Shown: positions 15,972 through 25,628 of the stretch, piece by piece
How positions within the stretch are numbered: position 1 is the stretch's first letter
Layout of the letters: each line of letters begins with the position of its first letter
Assembly (NCBI GenBank): GCA_944321165.1
Contig: CALUKE010000012.1
Span: forward strand, 1 to 64,000
Reading direction: 5' to 3'
Source: an uncultured Odoribacter sp.
GTDB taxonomy: Bacteria; Bacteroidota; Bacteroidia; Bacteroidales; Marinifilaceae
DNA length: 64,000 bases
The notes under the pieces: generated by a model
Databases searched by the model: none
The model's input: only the letters and a program-made list of their open reading frames with translations
Told to the model about the DNA's origin: nothing
Translations under genes and position numbers: made by a program

Positions 15972-17402
15972 TCAATCCTCTTCCACTGCATTCTGATCAA
16001 TCCTGGTCGGACGGGGGTTATTGGGTAAAGTCGGATCGAACTCCACCACAGATCGGGGCAAAGGCAAAGTATAAGCCAGATCATCTTTTTCCAATACGTA
16101 TTTTTCCACGATAGCCGGTTGTTTGATATCCGGTGTAAAAGTATGCACCAGACGTGGCCGATCCCAACGTCTCAAATCAAACCAACGATGAAACTCAAAA
16201 CAGAGTTCCCGACGTCTTTCTTCTCTCACCCGCAAAACAAGTTCCTCCTGACTGTCAGCCTCGATCGCCACATATGTTTTCAAACGACTTTCCCGAATGG
16301 TTTTCAAATCCTGCAAGGCATTCTCCTTATCCCCTTTTTCCGCATAAGCTTCTGCCCGGTTCAGATAAGCCTCTGCGGTCCGGAAAGCATAACCGTACAC
16401 TCCGGTGGTACTAGATATCTCGGATTTTTGTGCGGTATATACAGAACCTCTCTTATAAAAGAAATGACTCAAGCGCCAATCATTGTTTCCATACAAAGCC
16501 GACAATTCAGCGGAAATCGGAAAATTACACTTAGCCAACCATGCGTAATAAGTCACCAAATAATAACCATAAGTAAATAAAATCTCCGGATTCTTCTCAT
16601 TCAGGAAATAATCATTGTTGTTCATCGTCGACAAATCATACAATTGGGGATGAGTCTTGAGAACAGCGCTTGCATATTCAATGGTCTTGTCATAATCCTT
16701 CTTATACAGACTCACCCGAGATGCCAGCAAATAAACAGCCGGCAAATTCCAGCGAAAATAATTTTTGTTCAGATTGGAGGATTCGAAATAAGCAATCGCT
16801 TTTTCCAGATCACTGTCTATCTGCCGATAAATAGTGGCTACACTTTCTCTGGTAAATTTTCGATCTTCCATTCCGACCACATTATTGATCGGAACCCCCA
16901 AATCCGTCTCGGCTGTTTCTGCCTGATACGGCTGACCGTACAAATTTACAAGCATGAAATAACAATATGCACGCAAAGCATAGGCTTCTGCCATCAAGTC
17001 CTCTTTCTCGGCGTTACTTCCCTCCATCTCACCGATGTTATTCAAGGTAATATTACAAATCAAAATCGAATGATAGTAAGTGGCCCAAGCCTGGTCCGCA
17101 TTTAGCGCTCCAGAAACAGTTTCTTCCGGTTCGGCCTGCCAGGTATAGTATCCATAGCCACTACTCCGAGCATCACTACCCAAAAAACTGCCGGAAATAT
17201 TTTCTTTCACATCATCCGTCATGATATCCAGATAAGTATGAATCTGAGTTTCATCCCGAATATAAGCTTCCCCAAAAAGAAATTCCTGATAATCCTTCAC
17301 CGATTTCGGAATAATCAGATCCTGTGATTTTTCTTCCAGGAAATCAGAGCAAGCGGAAAAGAGAAGGAGACATACTCCCAACAAGTTTATATATTGTTTC
17401 AT
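15972..17402 (-). CDS. SusD/RagB-family nutrient-binding lipoprotein
   Basis: A 476-residue protein with lipobox LFSAC (Cys18) followed by SDFLEEKSQD, typical of SusD N-termini. TPR-like helices form the body (AYALRAYCYFMLVNLYGQPY is a classic segment). The C-terminal EERRRELCFEFHRWFDLRRW motif is diagnostic of the family. It caps the SusC pore and binds substrate at the cell surface. It starts 10 bases after the SusC stop codon. With two peptidase-family neighbours and no glycoside hydrolase nearby, a peptide or protein substrate is more likely than a glycan. Confidence 0.94.
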   Translation of the reverse strand: MKQYINLLGVCLLLFSACSDFLEEKSQDLIIPKSVKDYQEFLFGEAYIRDETQIHTYLDIMTDDVKENISGSFLGSDARSSGYGYYTWQAEPEETVSGALNADQAWATYYHSILICNITLNNIGEMEGSNAEKEDLMAEAYALRAYCYFMLVNLYGQPYQAETAETDLGVPINNVVGMEDRKFTRESVATIYRQIDSDLEKAIAYFESSNLNKNYFRWNLPAVYLLASRVSLYKKDYDKTIEYASAVLKTHPQLYDLSTMNNNDYFLNEKNPEILFTYGYYLVTYYAWLAKCNFPISAELSALYGNNDWRLSHFFYKRGSVYTAQKSEISSTTGVYGYAFRTAEAYLNRAEAYAEKGDKENALQDLKTIRESRLKTYVAIEADSQEELVLRVREERRRELCFEFHRWFDLRRWDRPRLVHTFTPDIKQPAIVEKYVLEKDDLAYTLPLPRSVVEFDPTLPNNPRPTRIDQNAVEED

Positions 17403-17412
17403 AGTTCTTTAT

Positions 17413-20400
17413 TTAAAAAGTTATATCCAAACCCAAAGTATATGAAGAAGTCGGAGGAGTCGTTGCACCTCCCAAAGTAATCTGTTCCGGATCCTGGCCT
17501 TTCAGTTTTTTATCAGCCAACAGCCAGAGATTGGTCGCCTCAAAACGAACACTGATACGTTTCGCATAAATTTTATGACATACCTTCTCATTAAAATTAT
17601 AACGCACATAAATGTTTCTCAAGCGCAAATAATTTCCGGAAGCCACTCGCAAATCACTCTTATTGTACATTTCCCAGGCATTGTCTGCAATTTTAATCTT
17701 CCGGTCGACCCCCAGTCCATACATTTTCATGGCATCTGTTGTCAAAACCGGAATATCCGTATGCTTTTCATCCCCAGGCTTCCTCCAGCGATAGACAAAA
17801 TCTTTGTTCATATTTTGCTGTGGCTGCGGCAAACGCTGACCGGAATTATTATACAAACCGTTCATTCGAATCTTGGTTCCCAGACTATATGAGAAAAAAC
17901 CTCCGACAGTCAAATTCTTATAGGAAATATCCGTCCCGAATCCCCCGGTAATATCCGGAATACGGGTACCGGAATATGCAAATACCTTTTCAAACATCTC
18001 CGTTTGAGTAATCCCGTCCGTTTCCTCAATATCCTTAAAAGTGGGCAAACCGCTCTCGTTCAATTTATCATATTTATAAGAATAAAAAGTATTCAACGCC
18101 TCCCCCGGAATAACAGCCGACCCATTCAGATACTCATTATAACCATACTCCGTCGTAATACCGGATTTTGTCACTTTATTGACATTACGAGCTCCATTCA
18201 AGTTTAAAGACCAGGTCAATACCTTTGTCCGTACAGGCACCACATTCAATACAAGTTCATACCCCTTATTCTCAAGATTTCCGGCATTGAGCTGCATGGT
18301 CGTACTACCTGTCGTCGAAGCCACCTCTTTGGAAATAATCTGATCCTTGCCTTTCTTCCGATAAATCTCAATACTACCGTTCAGACGATTTTTCAGAAAG
18401 GCAAAATCAACCCCCAGATTCCAGGAAGTAGTCTTCTCCCACCGCAAATACGGATTCGGTAATTTGGACAATTTAGAAATATATTGTTTGGATATAATAT
18501 CCAGCGATCCCAACTGGATCAACAGATTGGGAGTCTGATCAGGAGATACATTTCCTTGAATGCCATAAGAACCCCGGAAAGCCAGCATATTCATCCACAT
18601 CGCATTTTTCAAAAAAGCCTCCTCGTGTAAATTCCAACGACCAGAGACCGACCAGATCGGCAAAAAACGGTTACTCTTATCCTGTCCGAACTTATTGGAG
18701 CCATCCGCCCGAATATTGAAATTGGCAATATAACGATTTTTATAATCATAAGTAAAGGTCCCGTACCAGGACATCACGTTGGTCAACGTATTAGTCACAA
18801 CATTCTGATGATTTTGTACCAGTTCTCCATATTTGGGCCATTGTACGGGATCTATTTTTATAAACTTTTCTCCCCGATCCGGCAAATATCCATACTCCGT
18901 AGACTTCAGTCCCTGATATTTAGATGAACGAGCCTCCGTTCCGAGTACTGTCGTAATCTGATGATCTTCTAAAAATCTGAATGTATAATTCACCTGTGCC
19001 CTCAAGGTATAGGATGTATTCCGGGTATCCGTATTCTCCAGACCTCCGCCATAAGGAAGCTGACATTGTTGCTGACTCCACTCCTGGCTATCAGGCAATG
19101 GTAGTCCATAATTATATTTCCGAAACGATGCCGCGACATAAGATTGTTCATCAAACCATTTCTTCTGATCAGTATTCGAACGGTTATAGCTCAAACCTCC
19201 CATAAACTGTAAACCCGGGATAATCTCCCACAACAAATTGGCATTGAAATTAATCGACGTAGCATCGATATGCATACCCGTATGCTGCATCTCGTTCACG
19301 ATATTATATTGAAGCGGGAACTCAAATCCCTGTGTTTTATTATAATAAGCCAAGGTTCCATCCTCATTGTAACAGGGAATTGCCCGAGAGGTATTATAAG
19401 CATATTGATAGGGAGATACGGAAGAATGCAGATAATCTTTATCATCGGTGGAAGCCCTCATTTGCAATTCGACCTTCAAATTTGACAAAAGATTGACACC
19501 CAACTTCATAAAACCATTGAACTGTTTCACTCCCGTTCCTTTCACTGTTGCAGGCACATGCTGTAAGCCACCGGAAAAATAATAATTGATTTTATCGCTA
19601 GATCCGGAAATAGAAATATTGTGTTTCTGAGAGAAGGAAGTTCTGTAAATAATATCAAACCAGTCGGTATTGACCTCTTCCAATCTTTTCACGGTCTGCA
19701 AGAATTCGTTGTAGGAGATCGTCCGATCGTACAAATCCATCAAAGCCCCCTCGTAAGAAACACGGGCCGGCTGAAATCCAAATGGCAATCCCCGTTCTTC
19801 AATTTCTTTGGAAACTTCAATCCGTTCTTTTGAATTCATCCGGTATAATCCATCATATTCCGGTCGCTCATTAATCGACAAATTCATCGAATAAGTCAAT
19901 CTGGGTTTCCCGATTTTTCCTTTTTTGGTCGTAATGACGATAACTCCATTCGCAGCCTTCACGCCATAAATCGCAGTAGCCGAAGCATCCTTCAACACAT
20001 CGATCCGTTCGATATCCTGCGGATTCAGGGAAGAAATGGCATTCCCGATCAAATTTACATTATCCAGACTGTTCAATTCTTCTGCACTGATCGGCACGGG
20101 ATCTTCCAGAATGAAACCATCGACAACCCATAATGGTTCACGATTTCCAGAAATGGTCGAAGAGCCTCTGATCCTGATTTTCGTAGCAGCTCCGGGAGTC
20201 GAAGAAGAACCCATCACATTCATTCCGGGAATTTTCCCCTGCAACATATTGTCCAATCCCAAAGCAGCCCCTTCCCGAACCACATCTCCATCAATGGAAA
20301 AAACGGATGAAGACAATTTCCGCTTCTCGATATTTTGATATCCCGTTCTTACAATCACCTCCTCCATGATTGCCGCGACATCTTCCATCACCACACGTAA

Positions 20401-20964
20401 ATTATCCTTATCCACCTTTACTTCCTGTGTACGCATTCCGACAAACGAAAATACCAATATCTCTTCTCCCGTCTTCAACTGAATTTCAAACTTTCCTTCC
20501 GCATTGGTAGATACTCCGACAGTGGTATTTTTCACCACAATAGAAACCCCCGGCAGAGGAGAACCATCGGAAGTCACTACGATTCCCTTTACTGTCCGTA
20601 ATACAGTCTTGTCCGGTTCTGTCATTTTTTTGGGAGTAATCAATATATAATCTTCCACCTGATTATATCCATACGGCAAATTTTCAAAAATACGCTTCAA
20701 CGCCTCCTCCAATTGCATATCACTGAGTGATACCGTCACTCTGGTATCAACATTCACTTCTTGGGTATTGTACATGAAATAAATACCTGTCTGCTCTTTC
20801 ATTACTTTCAGCACTTCCCCCAGGGGCTTATTTCTTGCTTCTACAGTCACTTTACACTGTGCCCAGACGGTCGCCTGGCTGTGCAGACTCAATACAAGCA
20901 TGAAAAAACAGCACAACCGAACAATCAGTCGCAAGCTGGATTGATCTTTCTTTCTCTTTCTCAT
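17413..20964 (-). CDS. SusC/RagA TonB-dependent transporter with STN domain
   Basis: 1183 residues. The order is: signal peptide (ending near WAQC), an STN (secretin/TonB N-terminal) domain at about 40-110, a carboxypeptidase-like domain (VKGIVVTSDGSPLPGVSI) at about 125-200, a plug with the SusC-type segment IRGSSTISGNREPLWVVDG, and a 22-strand barrel ending in TLGLDITF. The STN domain is the part that contacts a FecR-type anti-sigma factor, and fecR and the ECF sigma gene lie immediately upstream. This makes it a self-regulating transducer as well as a transporter. Confidence 0.94.
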   Translation of the reverse strand: MRKRKKDQSSLRLIVRLCCFFMLVLSLHSQATVWAQCKVTVEARNKPLGEVLKVMKEQTGIYFMYNTQEVNVDTRVTVSLSDMQLEEALKRIFENLPYGYNQVEDYILITPKKMTEPDKTVLRTVKGIVVTSDGSPLPGVSIVVKNTTVGVSTNAEGKFEIQLKTGEEILVFSFVGMRTQEVKVDKDNLRVVMEDVAAIMEEVIVRTGYQNIEKRKLSSSVFSIDGDVVREGAALGLDNMLQGKIPGMNVMGSSSTPGAATKIRIRGSSTISGNREPLWVVDGFILEDPVPISAEELNSLDNVNLIGNAISSLNPQDIERIDVLKDASATAIYGVKAANGVIVITTKKGKIGKPRLTYSMNLSINERPEYDGLYRMNSKERIEVSKEIEERGLPFGFQPARVSYEGALMDLYDRTISYNEFLQTVKRLEEVNTDWFDIIYRTSFSQKHNISISGSSDKINYYFSGGLQHVPATVKGTGVKQFNGFMKLGVNLLSNLKVELQMRASTDDKDYLHSSVSPYQYAYNTSRAIPCYNEDGTLAYYNKTQGFEFPLQYNIVNEMQHTGMHIDATSINFNANLLWEIIPGLQFMGGLSYNRSNTDQKKWFDEQSYVAASFRKYNYGLPLPDSQEWSQQQCQLPYGGGLENTDTRNTSYTLRAQVNYTFRFLEDHQITTVLGTEARSSKYQGLKSTEYGYLPDRGEKFIKIDPVQWPKYGELVQNHQNVVTNTLTNVMSWYGTFTYDYKNRYIANFNIRADGSNKFGQDKSNRFLPIWSVSGRWNLHEEAFLKNAMWMNMLAFRGSYGIQGNVSPDQTPNLLIQLGSLDIISKQYISKLSKLPNPYLRWEKTTSWNLGVDFAFLKNRLNGSIEIYRKKGKDQIISKEVASTTGSTTMQLNAGNLENKGYELVLNVVPVRTKVLTWSLNLNGARNVNKVTKSGITTEYGYNEYLNGSAVIPGEALNTFYSYKYDKLNESGLPTFKDIEETDGITQTEMFEKVFAYSGTRIPDITGGFGTDISYKNLTVGGFFSYSLGTKIRMNGLYNNSGQRLPQPQQNMNKDFVYRWRKPGDEKHTDIPVLTTDAMKMYGLGVDRKIKIADNAWEMYNKSDLRVASGNYLRLRNIYVRYNFNEKVCHKIYAKRISVRFEATNLWLLADKKLKGQDPEQITLGGATTPPTSSYTLGLDITF

Positions 20965-20995
20965 AATGTTGTTATTAGTAGTAGGTAATAATTAA

Positions 20996-22159
20996 TTATT
21001 GTTTCGACACTTTGATCATTTTATCCTGCCGATGAAAATGAACATGAGCCAATTCTTCCAACCTCCGCAAAACAAAATCCAATTCCCGGTAACGGGTGGC
21101 AGCCCCCGTGAAAGTAATCTCCCTCAAGGTCGGATCCATAAATAAAAAGTCTACATCGTACCAACGTCCCAATTGATCCGTAATCTCTCCCAAACTCATA
21201 TTTTCAAATTCAAAGACACCGTTCACCCAAGCAACAATACTCTGTGTATCAACCTTTCTCTTCGCAAGCGTTACTATCTCTGAAACAGCTTGTTCGCCAG
21301 GTTGCAATATCAACTCTTTCTTTCCGTTCGACACCCGAACACTTCCCTGCAACAAAGTCGTTTTGACCGCCGCCGTTTCCTCATAAGCCGAAACATTGAA
21401 ACGGGTACCCAAAACTTCAACCCGATTATGTAAACTCTCAACAATAAAAGGGCGGGCAGTATCTTTTAACACTTCAAAATAAGCTTCTCCTTTCAACAGC
21501 AGTTTGCGTTCCTTCTCCCCAAAAACTGCCGGGAAAGTCAACTCTGTTCCCGCATTCAACCATACACGAGAGCCATCCGACAATACCAATGAATATTCTC
21601 CGCCACGGGGAACCCGGATCGTGTTATAAACCGGCTCCTTCGACATCTCCGAACAAGCCTCATAAACCATGGGCTTCTCTCCTCCGACAGTTATTCGAGT
21701 TCCGTTTTTCTCCGTCAATATGCAATTACTCTCTTCTTCCAATGCCACCCGTCTCCCATCCGACAATTCCAAAACCGCCTTCCGATTCCCGGGTGCAATC
21801 GCGCTCGAAGAAAATTCAACCGACGGATCCTGTACCCGCAACATTTCATACAACAGCCCTCCTCCCAACAAAACGACCAACACTGCCGCATATTTCCACC
21901 AAATCCTCATCCGACGACGAAACATTCCGGACGAAGAATTAGAAATACGATGGGCAATTATCTTCCAGGCGACCTCCTCCCGAATAGCTTTCCAACAGCC
22001 GACTTTCCGCCCTTGACGATAAACCGCCAGCATCTGTTCAAACAATTTCCGATTCTCTTCTTTCTCCGCCAACCACCCTTCCAAACGCCGATATTCCGTT
22101 TCCGTCAAATCATGTTTACAATAACGAACTATATACGAACTCAATTCCTCCTCATTCAT
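20996..22159 (-). CDS. FecR-family anti-sigma factor
   Basis: About 387 residues from MNEEELSSYIVRYC; the upstream in-frame ATG at 22183 is less likely. A cytoplasmic anti-sigma segment (LTETEYRRLEGWLAE) precedes one membrane span (YAAVLVVLLGGGLLYEM, about residue 85). The periplasmic FecR domain (VPRGGEYSLVLSDGSRVWLN) and a C-terminal DUF4974-like domain follow. It holds the ECF sigma inactive until the STN domain of the SusC protein signals ligand. It ends 31 bases before the susC start. Confidence 0.92.
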   Translation of the reverse strand: MNEEELSSYIVRYCKHDLTETEYRRLEGWLAEKEENRKLFEQMLAVYRQGRKVGCWKAIREEVAWKIIAHRISNSSSGMFRRRMRIWWKYAAVLVVLLGGGLLYEMLRVQDPSVEFSSSAIAPGNRKAVLELSDGRRVALEEESNCILTEKNGTRITVGGEKPMVYEACSEMSKEPVYNTIRVPRGGEYSLVLSDGSRVWLNAGTELTFPAVFGEKERKLLLKGEAYFEVLKDTARPFIVESLHNRVEVLGTRFNVSAYEETAAVKTTLLQGSVRVSNGKKELILQPGEQAVSEIVTLAKRKVDTQSIVAWVNGVFEFENMSLGEITDQLGRWYDVDFLFMDPTLREITFTGAATRYRELDFVLRRLEELAHVHFHRQDKMIKVSKQ

Positions 22160-22308
22160 ATCCTTTATTTTTATAAATACCACACCACACTTTTTATTAT
22201 CAAAAGCTCAAAACCACTAAAATGGGTGAATGAAATGGGAAAAAAATCACAAAAAAATTTGACGACAGGGAAAAACAACAGAAATGAATGAGATACACAT
22301 CCTCGCTC

Positions 22309-22872
22309 TTAAAGCACTCCTCTGTTCCTAAGTAAAACAAACAATAAAATTTGAATAGAACTCCGCAACTGTTTCAATGCTCGAGCAAAGTGAGTCTTTA
22401 CCGTATTAACGGATAAATTCAATGACAAAGCCACCTCTTTATATCGCATATCCTCCAAAACAATCAATTCGAACACCTTCCGACACTGTTCAGGCAAACG
22501 TGCAATTTCCGCATACAACTTCTGACATTGGATTTCCAATTCTTCTTCTCGATATGAAGACTCTTCCGCACAAATTTCCGGAATAACAGGAAAACGAGAA
22601 TGTGTCTTCGATTTTAATGATTTAATACAATTATGTTGGACAGAAGAAAAAAGATATGCCCTTAAAGATCCTTCAAATACTTTCCCTCTATATTTTTCCC
22701 AAAAACGGACAAACAGTTCCTGTACAATATCTTCAGATTCTTCGAAAGAATCCGTAAAATTCATGGCAAAAACACAAAGAGGTTTATAATAAAGATCAAA
22801 AAGACATTTCACACCATCCGGATTATCATTACGAATCAAGGCCAGTATTTCTTGTTCATCCTTATACCTCAT
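22309..22872 (-). CDS. ECF RNA polymerase sigma factor, FecI-like
   Basis: About 188 residues from MRYKDEQEILALIRN (22872); the longer reading from 22908 lacks support. Sigma region 2 contains FEESEDIVQELFVRFWEKYRG. Region 4 contains the helix-turn-helix DMRYKEVALSLNLSVNTVKTHFARALKQL. It belongs to the Bacteroidetes group of ECF factors paired with FecR and SusC. It is expected to drive the susCD operon. The 149-bp gap to fecR is AT-rich and may hold a second promoter. Confidence 0.93.
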   Translation of the reverse strand: MRYKDEQEILALIRNDNPDGVKCLFDLYYKPLCVFAMNFTDSFEESEDIVQELFVRFWEKYRGKVFEGSLRAYLFSSVQHNCIKSLKSKTHSRFPVIPEICAEESSYREEELEIQCQKLYAEIARLPEQCRKVFELIVLEDMRYKEVALSLNLSVNTVKTHFARALKQLRSSIQILLFVLLRNRGVL

Positions 22873-22983
22873 AATCTGCAAATATATAAAGAACTTACAG
22901 CAGAACAACAGAATTTAAAGAAATAAAACAAAATCTTATACATCTATTCCTAACTGTAAGGACAATTATTCCATTTTCTTGCA

Positions 22984-22991
22984 TAACTTTG
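22984..22991 (+). promoter_or_regulatory. Promoter -7 box of the araC-family gene
   Basis: TAACTTTG matches TAnnTTTG, 24 bases before the start codon at 23016. The intergenic region is shared with the divergently transcribed ECF sigma gene. Confidence 0.55.
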
Positions 22992-23015
22992 TATGAATAA
23001 TCATCCCGTGAGCAT

Positions 23016-23915
23016 ATGGAAGAAATCATAAAACTCGATAGCGTAGATAAATACAACCAACTGTTCGGTCTGGAAACAAAACATCCGTTAGTCAGTGTCA
23101 TCGATTTATCAAAAGCCACCCGCTGGCCAAAACAGTTACGGATCAATTACGGAGTATACGCCCTGTATCTGAAAGAAAGTCGTTGTGGAGATATTCTTTA
23201 CGGACGTCAAAAATACGATTACCAGGAAGGGACCATCGTCAGTTTTGCCCCCGGGCAAGTTGCCTCATCGGAACTACCGGCAGATATACAACCGCAGGCA
23301 CACGGCCTTCTGTTTCATCCGGAACTGATACAAGGTTCCTCACTCGGACAGGAAATAAAAAATTATTCGTTTTTCTCTTACGAAACCCGGGAAGCCTTAC
23401 ATCTTTCCGAAAAAGAAAGAGAAATTGTCATGGATTGTCTAAACAAAATAGAGATAGAACTCCAGCATAATACCGACAAATACAGTCAACGCCTGATTAT
23501 CGCCAATATCAGTCTATTGCTCGATTATTGCATGCGTTTTTATGAACGCCAATTCACCACCCGCAAGATCGTCAACCAAGATGTCATCGTTCGTTTCGAA
23601 AAATTATTAAATGAATATTTTGAGGGCGAAACGCCACAGCAGGAAGGATTACCGACAGTAAAATACTTTGCGGATAAAGTATTTCTTTCCCCGAACTATT
23701 TCGGCGATTTAATCCGCAAACAAACAGGACAGACGGCCTCTGAATACATCCAACAAAAACTGATTGAACGGGCCAAAGAAGCCTTATTGTTTTCTCACAA
23801 GACCATGAGCCAAATTGCCTATGAATTGGGATTTCAATATCCGCAACACCTACATCGGATGTTCAAGCGAATCGTAGGATGCACTCCTCGAGAATTCTGT
23901 TCGCGGGTGGGATGA
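23016..23915 (+). CDS. AraC-family transcriptional regulator
   Basis: A 299-residue activator-type protein. The N-terminal half is a cupin-like ligand or dimerisation domain with no recognisable specificity. The C-terminal AraC domain has two helix-turn-helix units: VKYFADKVFLSPNYFGDLIRK and the signature region MSQIAYELGFQYPQHLHRMFKR, then GCTPREF. It lies 77 bases upstream of glpD in the same direction, with only a weak AT hairpin (23928-23946) between, so it might control glpD and the following dehydrogenase. The effector is unknown. Confidence 0.9.
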   Translation: MEEIIKLDSVDKYNQLFGLETKHPLVSVIDLSKATRWPKQLRINYGVYALYLKESRCGDILYGRQKYDYQEGTIVSFAPGQVASSELPADIQPQAHGLLFHPELIQGSSLGQEIKNYSFFSYETREALHLSEKEREIVMDCLNKIEIELQHNTDKYSQRLIIANISLLLDYCMRFYERQFTTRKIVNQDVIVRFEKLLNEYFEGETPQQEGLPTVKYFADKVFLSPNYFGDLIRKQTGQTASEYIQQKLIERAKEALLFSHKTMSQIAYELGFQYPQHLHRMFKRIVGCTPREFCSRVG

Positions 23916-23992
23916 AAATTCAAGAGGATAAAAAGTCACTTTTTATTCGATTTATCGTATGATCTTCTAGTTACAAATACAAAAAACAATGT

Positions 23993-25558
23993 ATGAAACG
24001 AGAAGATCTATTGAAAAAGATTTCTGATACCAGCAAAACCTGGGATGTTATTGTCATCGGAGGCGGAGCAACTGGACTGGGAATTGCGGTAGATGCAGCC
24101 TCTCGAGGCTATCAGGTCGCCTTACTCGAAGGGGAAGATTTTGCCAAAGCGACTTCCAGCAGAAGTACAAAACTGGTACATGGAGGCGTACGTTACCTGG
24201 CTCAGGGAGATATTGCTTTGGTCCTGGAGGCATTGCACGAACGGGGACTGTTAAAACAGAATGCTCCTCATTTAGTCAAGAATCTATCGTTTTTGATACC
24301 GAATTACCGCTATTGGGACAATGTTCTATACACCATCGGCCTCACCCTGTACGATGTTTTAGCCGGACGTCTCAGTTTCGGTCGTTCAAAATACCTCTCC
24401 AAACAAAAAACCCTCCACAAGCTGCAAACCCTGCAGGAAAAGGGTCTGAAAGGCGGTGTTTTGTATCACGACGGCCAATTCGACGACTCCCGCTTAGCCA
24501 TCCACTTGGCACAAAGCAGTGTCGATCAGGGAGGTTGTCCGATCAATCATATAAAAGTAACAAACCTCCTGCATGCTCCCGACGGGACAATATGCGGTGT
24601 CAAAGCCCAGGATCAACTCTCCGGAAACATATATCAGATAAGAGCCAAGGCGGTCATCAATGCCACCGGCATATTCGTAGACTCCATTATGCAAATGGAC
24701 ATACCGGGCCATGAAGAAGTGGTTCGCCCCAGCCAAGGTATCCATCTGGTACTCGACAAATCCTTTTTACCCGGCCATTGCGCCATGATGATTCCCAAAA
24801 CAGAGGATGGACGAGTACTGTTCGCTGTTCCCTGGCACGATAAAGTGGTGGTAGGAACTACAGACACTCTCCGGGAGCAGGCGTCGCTGGAACCCCAGGC
24901 TTTGGATGCTGAAATTGAATTTGTTTTAAATACTGCCGGGAAATATCTGATCCGACAGCCACGACGCAGCGATGTTCTCTCTGTTTTTGCCGGTCTGAGA
25001 CCACTGGCCGCTCCCCAAAAAGAAGGCAAAAATACCAAAGAAATATCCAGGAACCACAAAATTCTGGTCTCTCCCAACCGGCTCATTACCATCATCGGCG
25101 GGAAATGGACCACCTACCGACGCATGGCCGAAGACACACTCGACAAAGCCATTGAGCTGCAATTGTTAGAGAAAAAGCCCTGTGTAACCAGAAATCTTCA
25201 TCTTCACGGCTATCTGGCTCACCCCGACTTTTCCAACCCGTTATACATCTACGGATCCGATGCATCCCAAATCGAAAGCTGGATAAAAGGAAACCCAGTC
25301 TTAAGCAAAAAACTCCACGCCCGATACACATATACGGTTGCGGAGGTCATCTGGGCCGTCCGGGAAGAAATGGCCCGAACCGTAGAAGATGTCCTGGCCA
25401 GACGTGTCAGACTGTTATTCTTGGATGCCCGGGCCGCCATTGAAATAGCACCCCAAGTGGCCCGAATTATCGCCCGGGAACTGGGACACGACCAGAACTG
25501 GATCAATCGACAAATAAACGAATTTACGGAATTGGCCCAAAATTACCTCCTTGCATGA
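23993..25558 (+). CDS. glpD: FAD-dependent glycerol-3-phosphate dehydrogenase, GlpD type
   Basis: 521 residues. The FAD motif VIVIGGGATGLGIAVDAASRG and the SRSTKLVHGGVRYL segment are typical of GlpD. The GGKWTTYRRMAEDTLDKA segment is the conserved substrate/FAD loop, and a C-terminal DAO_C domain (YTVAEVIWAVREEMARTVEDVLARR) completes the fold. Unlike GlpA (9630-11285) there is no cysteine-rich BFD domain. The enzyme oxidises glycerol-3-phosphate to dihydroxyacetone phosphate and feeds the quinone pool. The window therefore encodes two different respiratory systems for the same reaction. Confidence 0.93.
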   Translation: MKREDLLKKISDTSKTWDVIVIGGGATGLGIAVDAASRGYQVALLEGEDFAKATSSRSTKLVHGGVRYLAQGDIALVLEALHERGLLKQNAPHLVKNLSFLIPNYRYWDNVLYTIGLTLYDVLAGRLSFGRSKYLSKQKTLHKLQTLQEKGLKGGVLYHDGQFDDSRLAIHLAQSSVDQGGCPINHIKVTNLLHAPDGTICGVKAQDQLSGNIYQIRAKAVINATGIFVDSIMQMDIPGHEEVVRPSQGIHLVLDKSFLPGHCAMMIPKTEDGRVLFAVPWHDKVVVGTTDTLREQASLEPQALDAEIEFVLNTAGKYLIRQPRRSDVLSVFAGLRPLAAPQKEGKNTKEISRNHKILVSPNRLITIIGGKWTTYRRMAEDTLDKAIELQLLEKKPCVTRNLHLHGYLAHPDFSNPLYIYGSDASQIESWIKGNPVLSKKLHARYTYTVAEVIWAVREEMARTVEDVLARRVRLLFLDARAAIEIAPQVARIIARELGHDQNWINRQINEFTELAQNYLLA

Positions 25559-25628
25559 TATCACAATATTCATTATTTTAGAGGCTTCAGAGAAACGGTT
25601 TTTAACCCTTATCCTAAAAAGTCAAAAT

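Noticed and set aside
22895-23146. 83-codon minus-strand frame between the ECF sigma and AraC genes
   Set aside because: It covers the divergent promoter region and the start of the AraC gene and has no recognisable motif.
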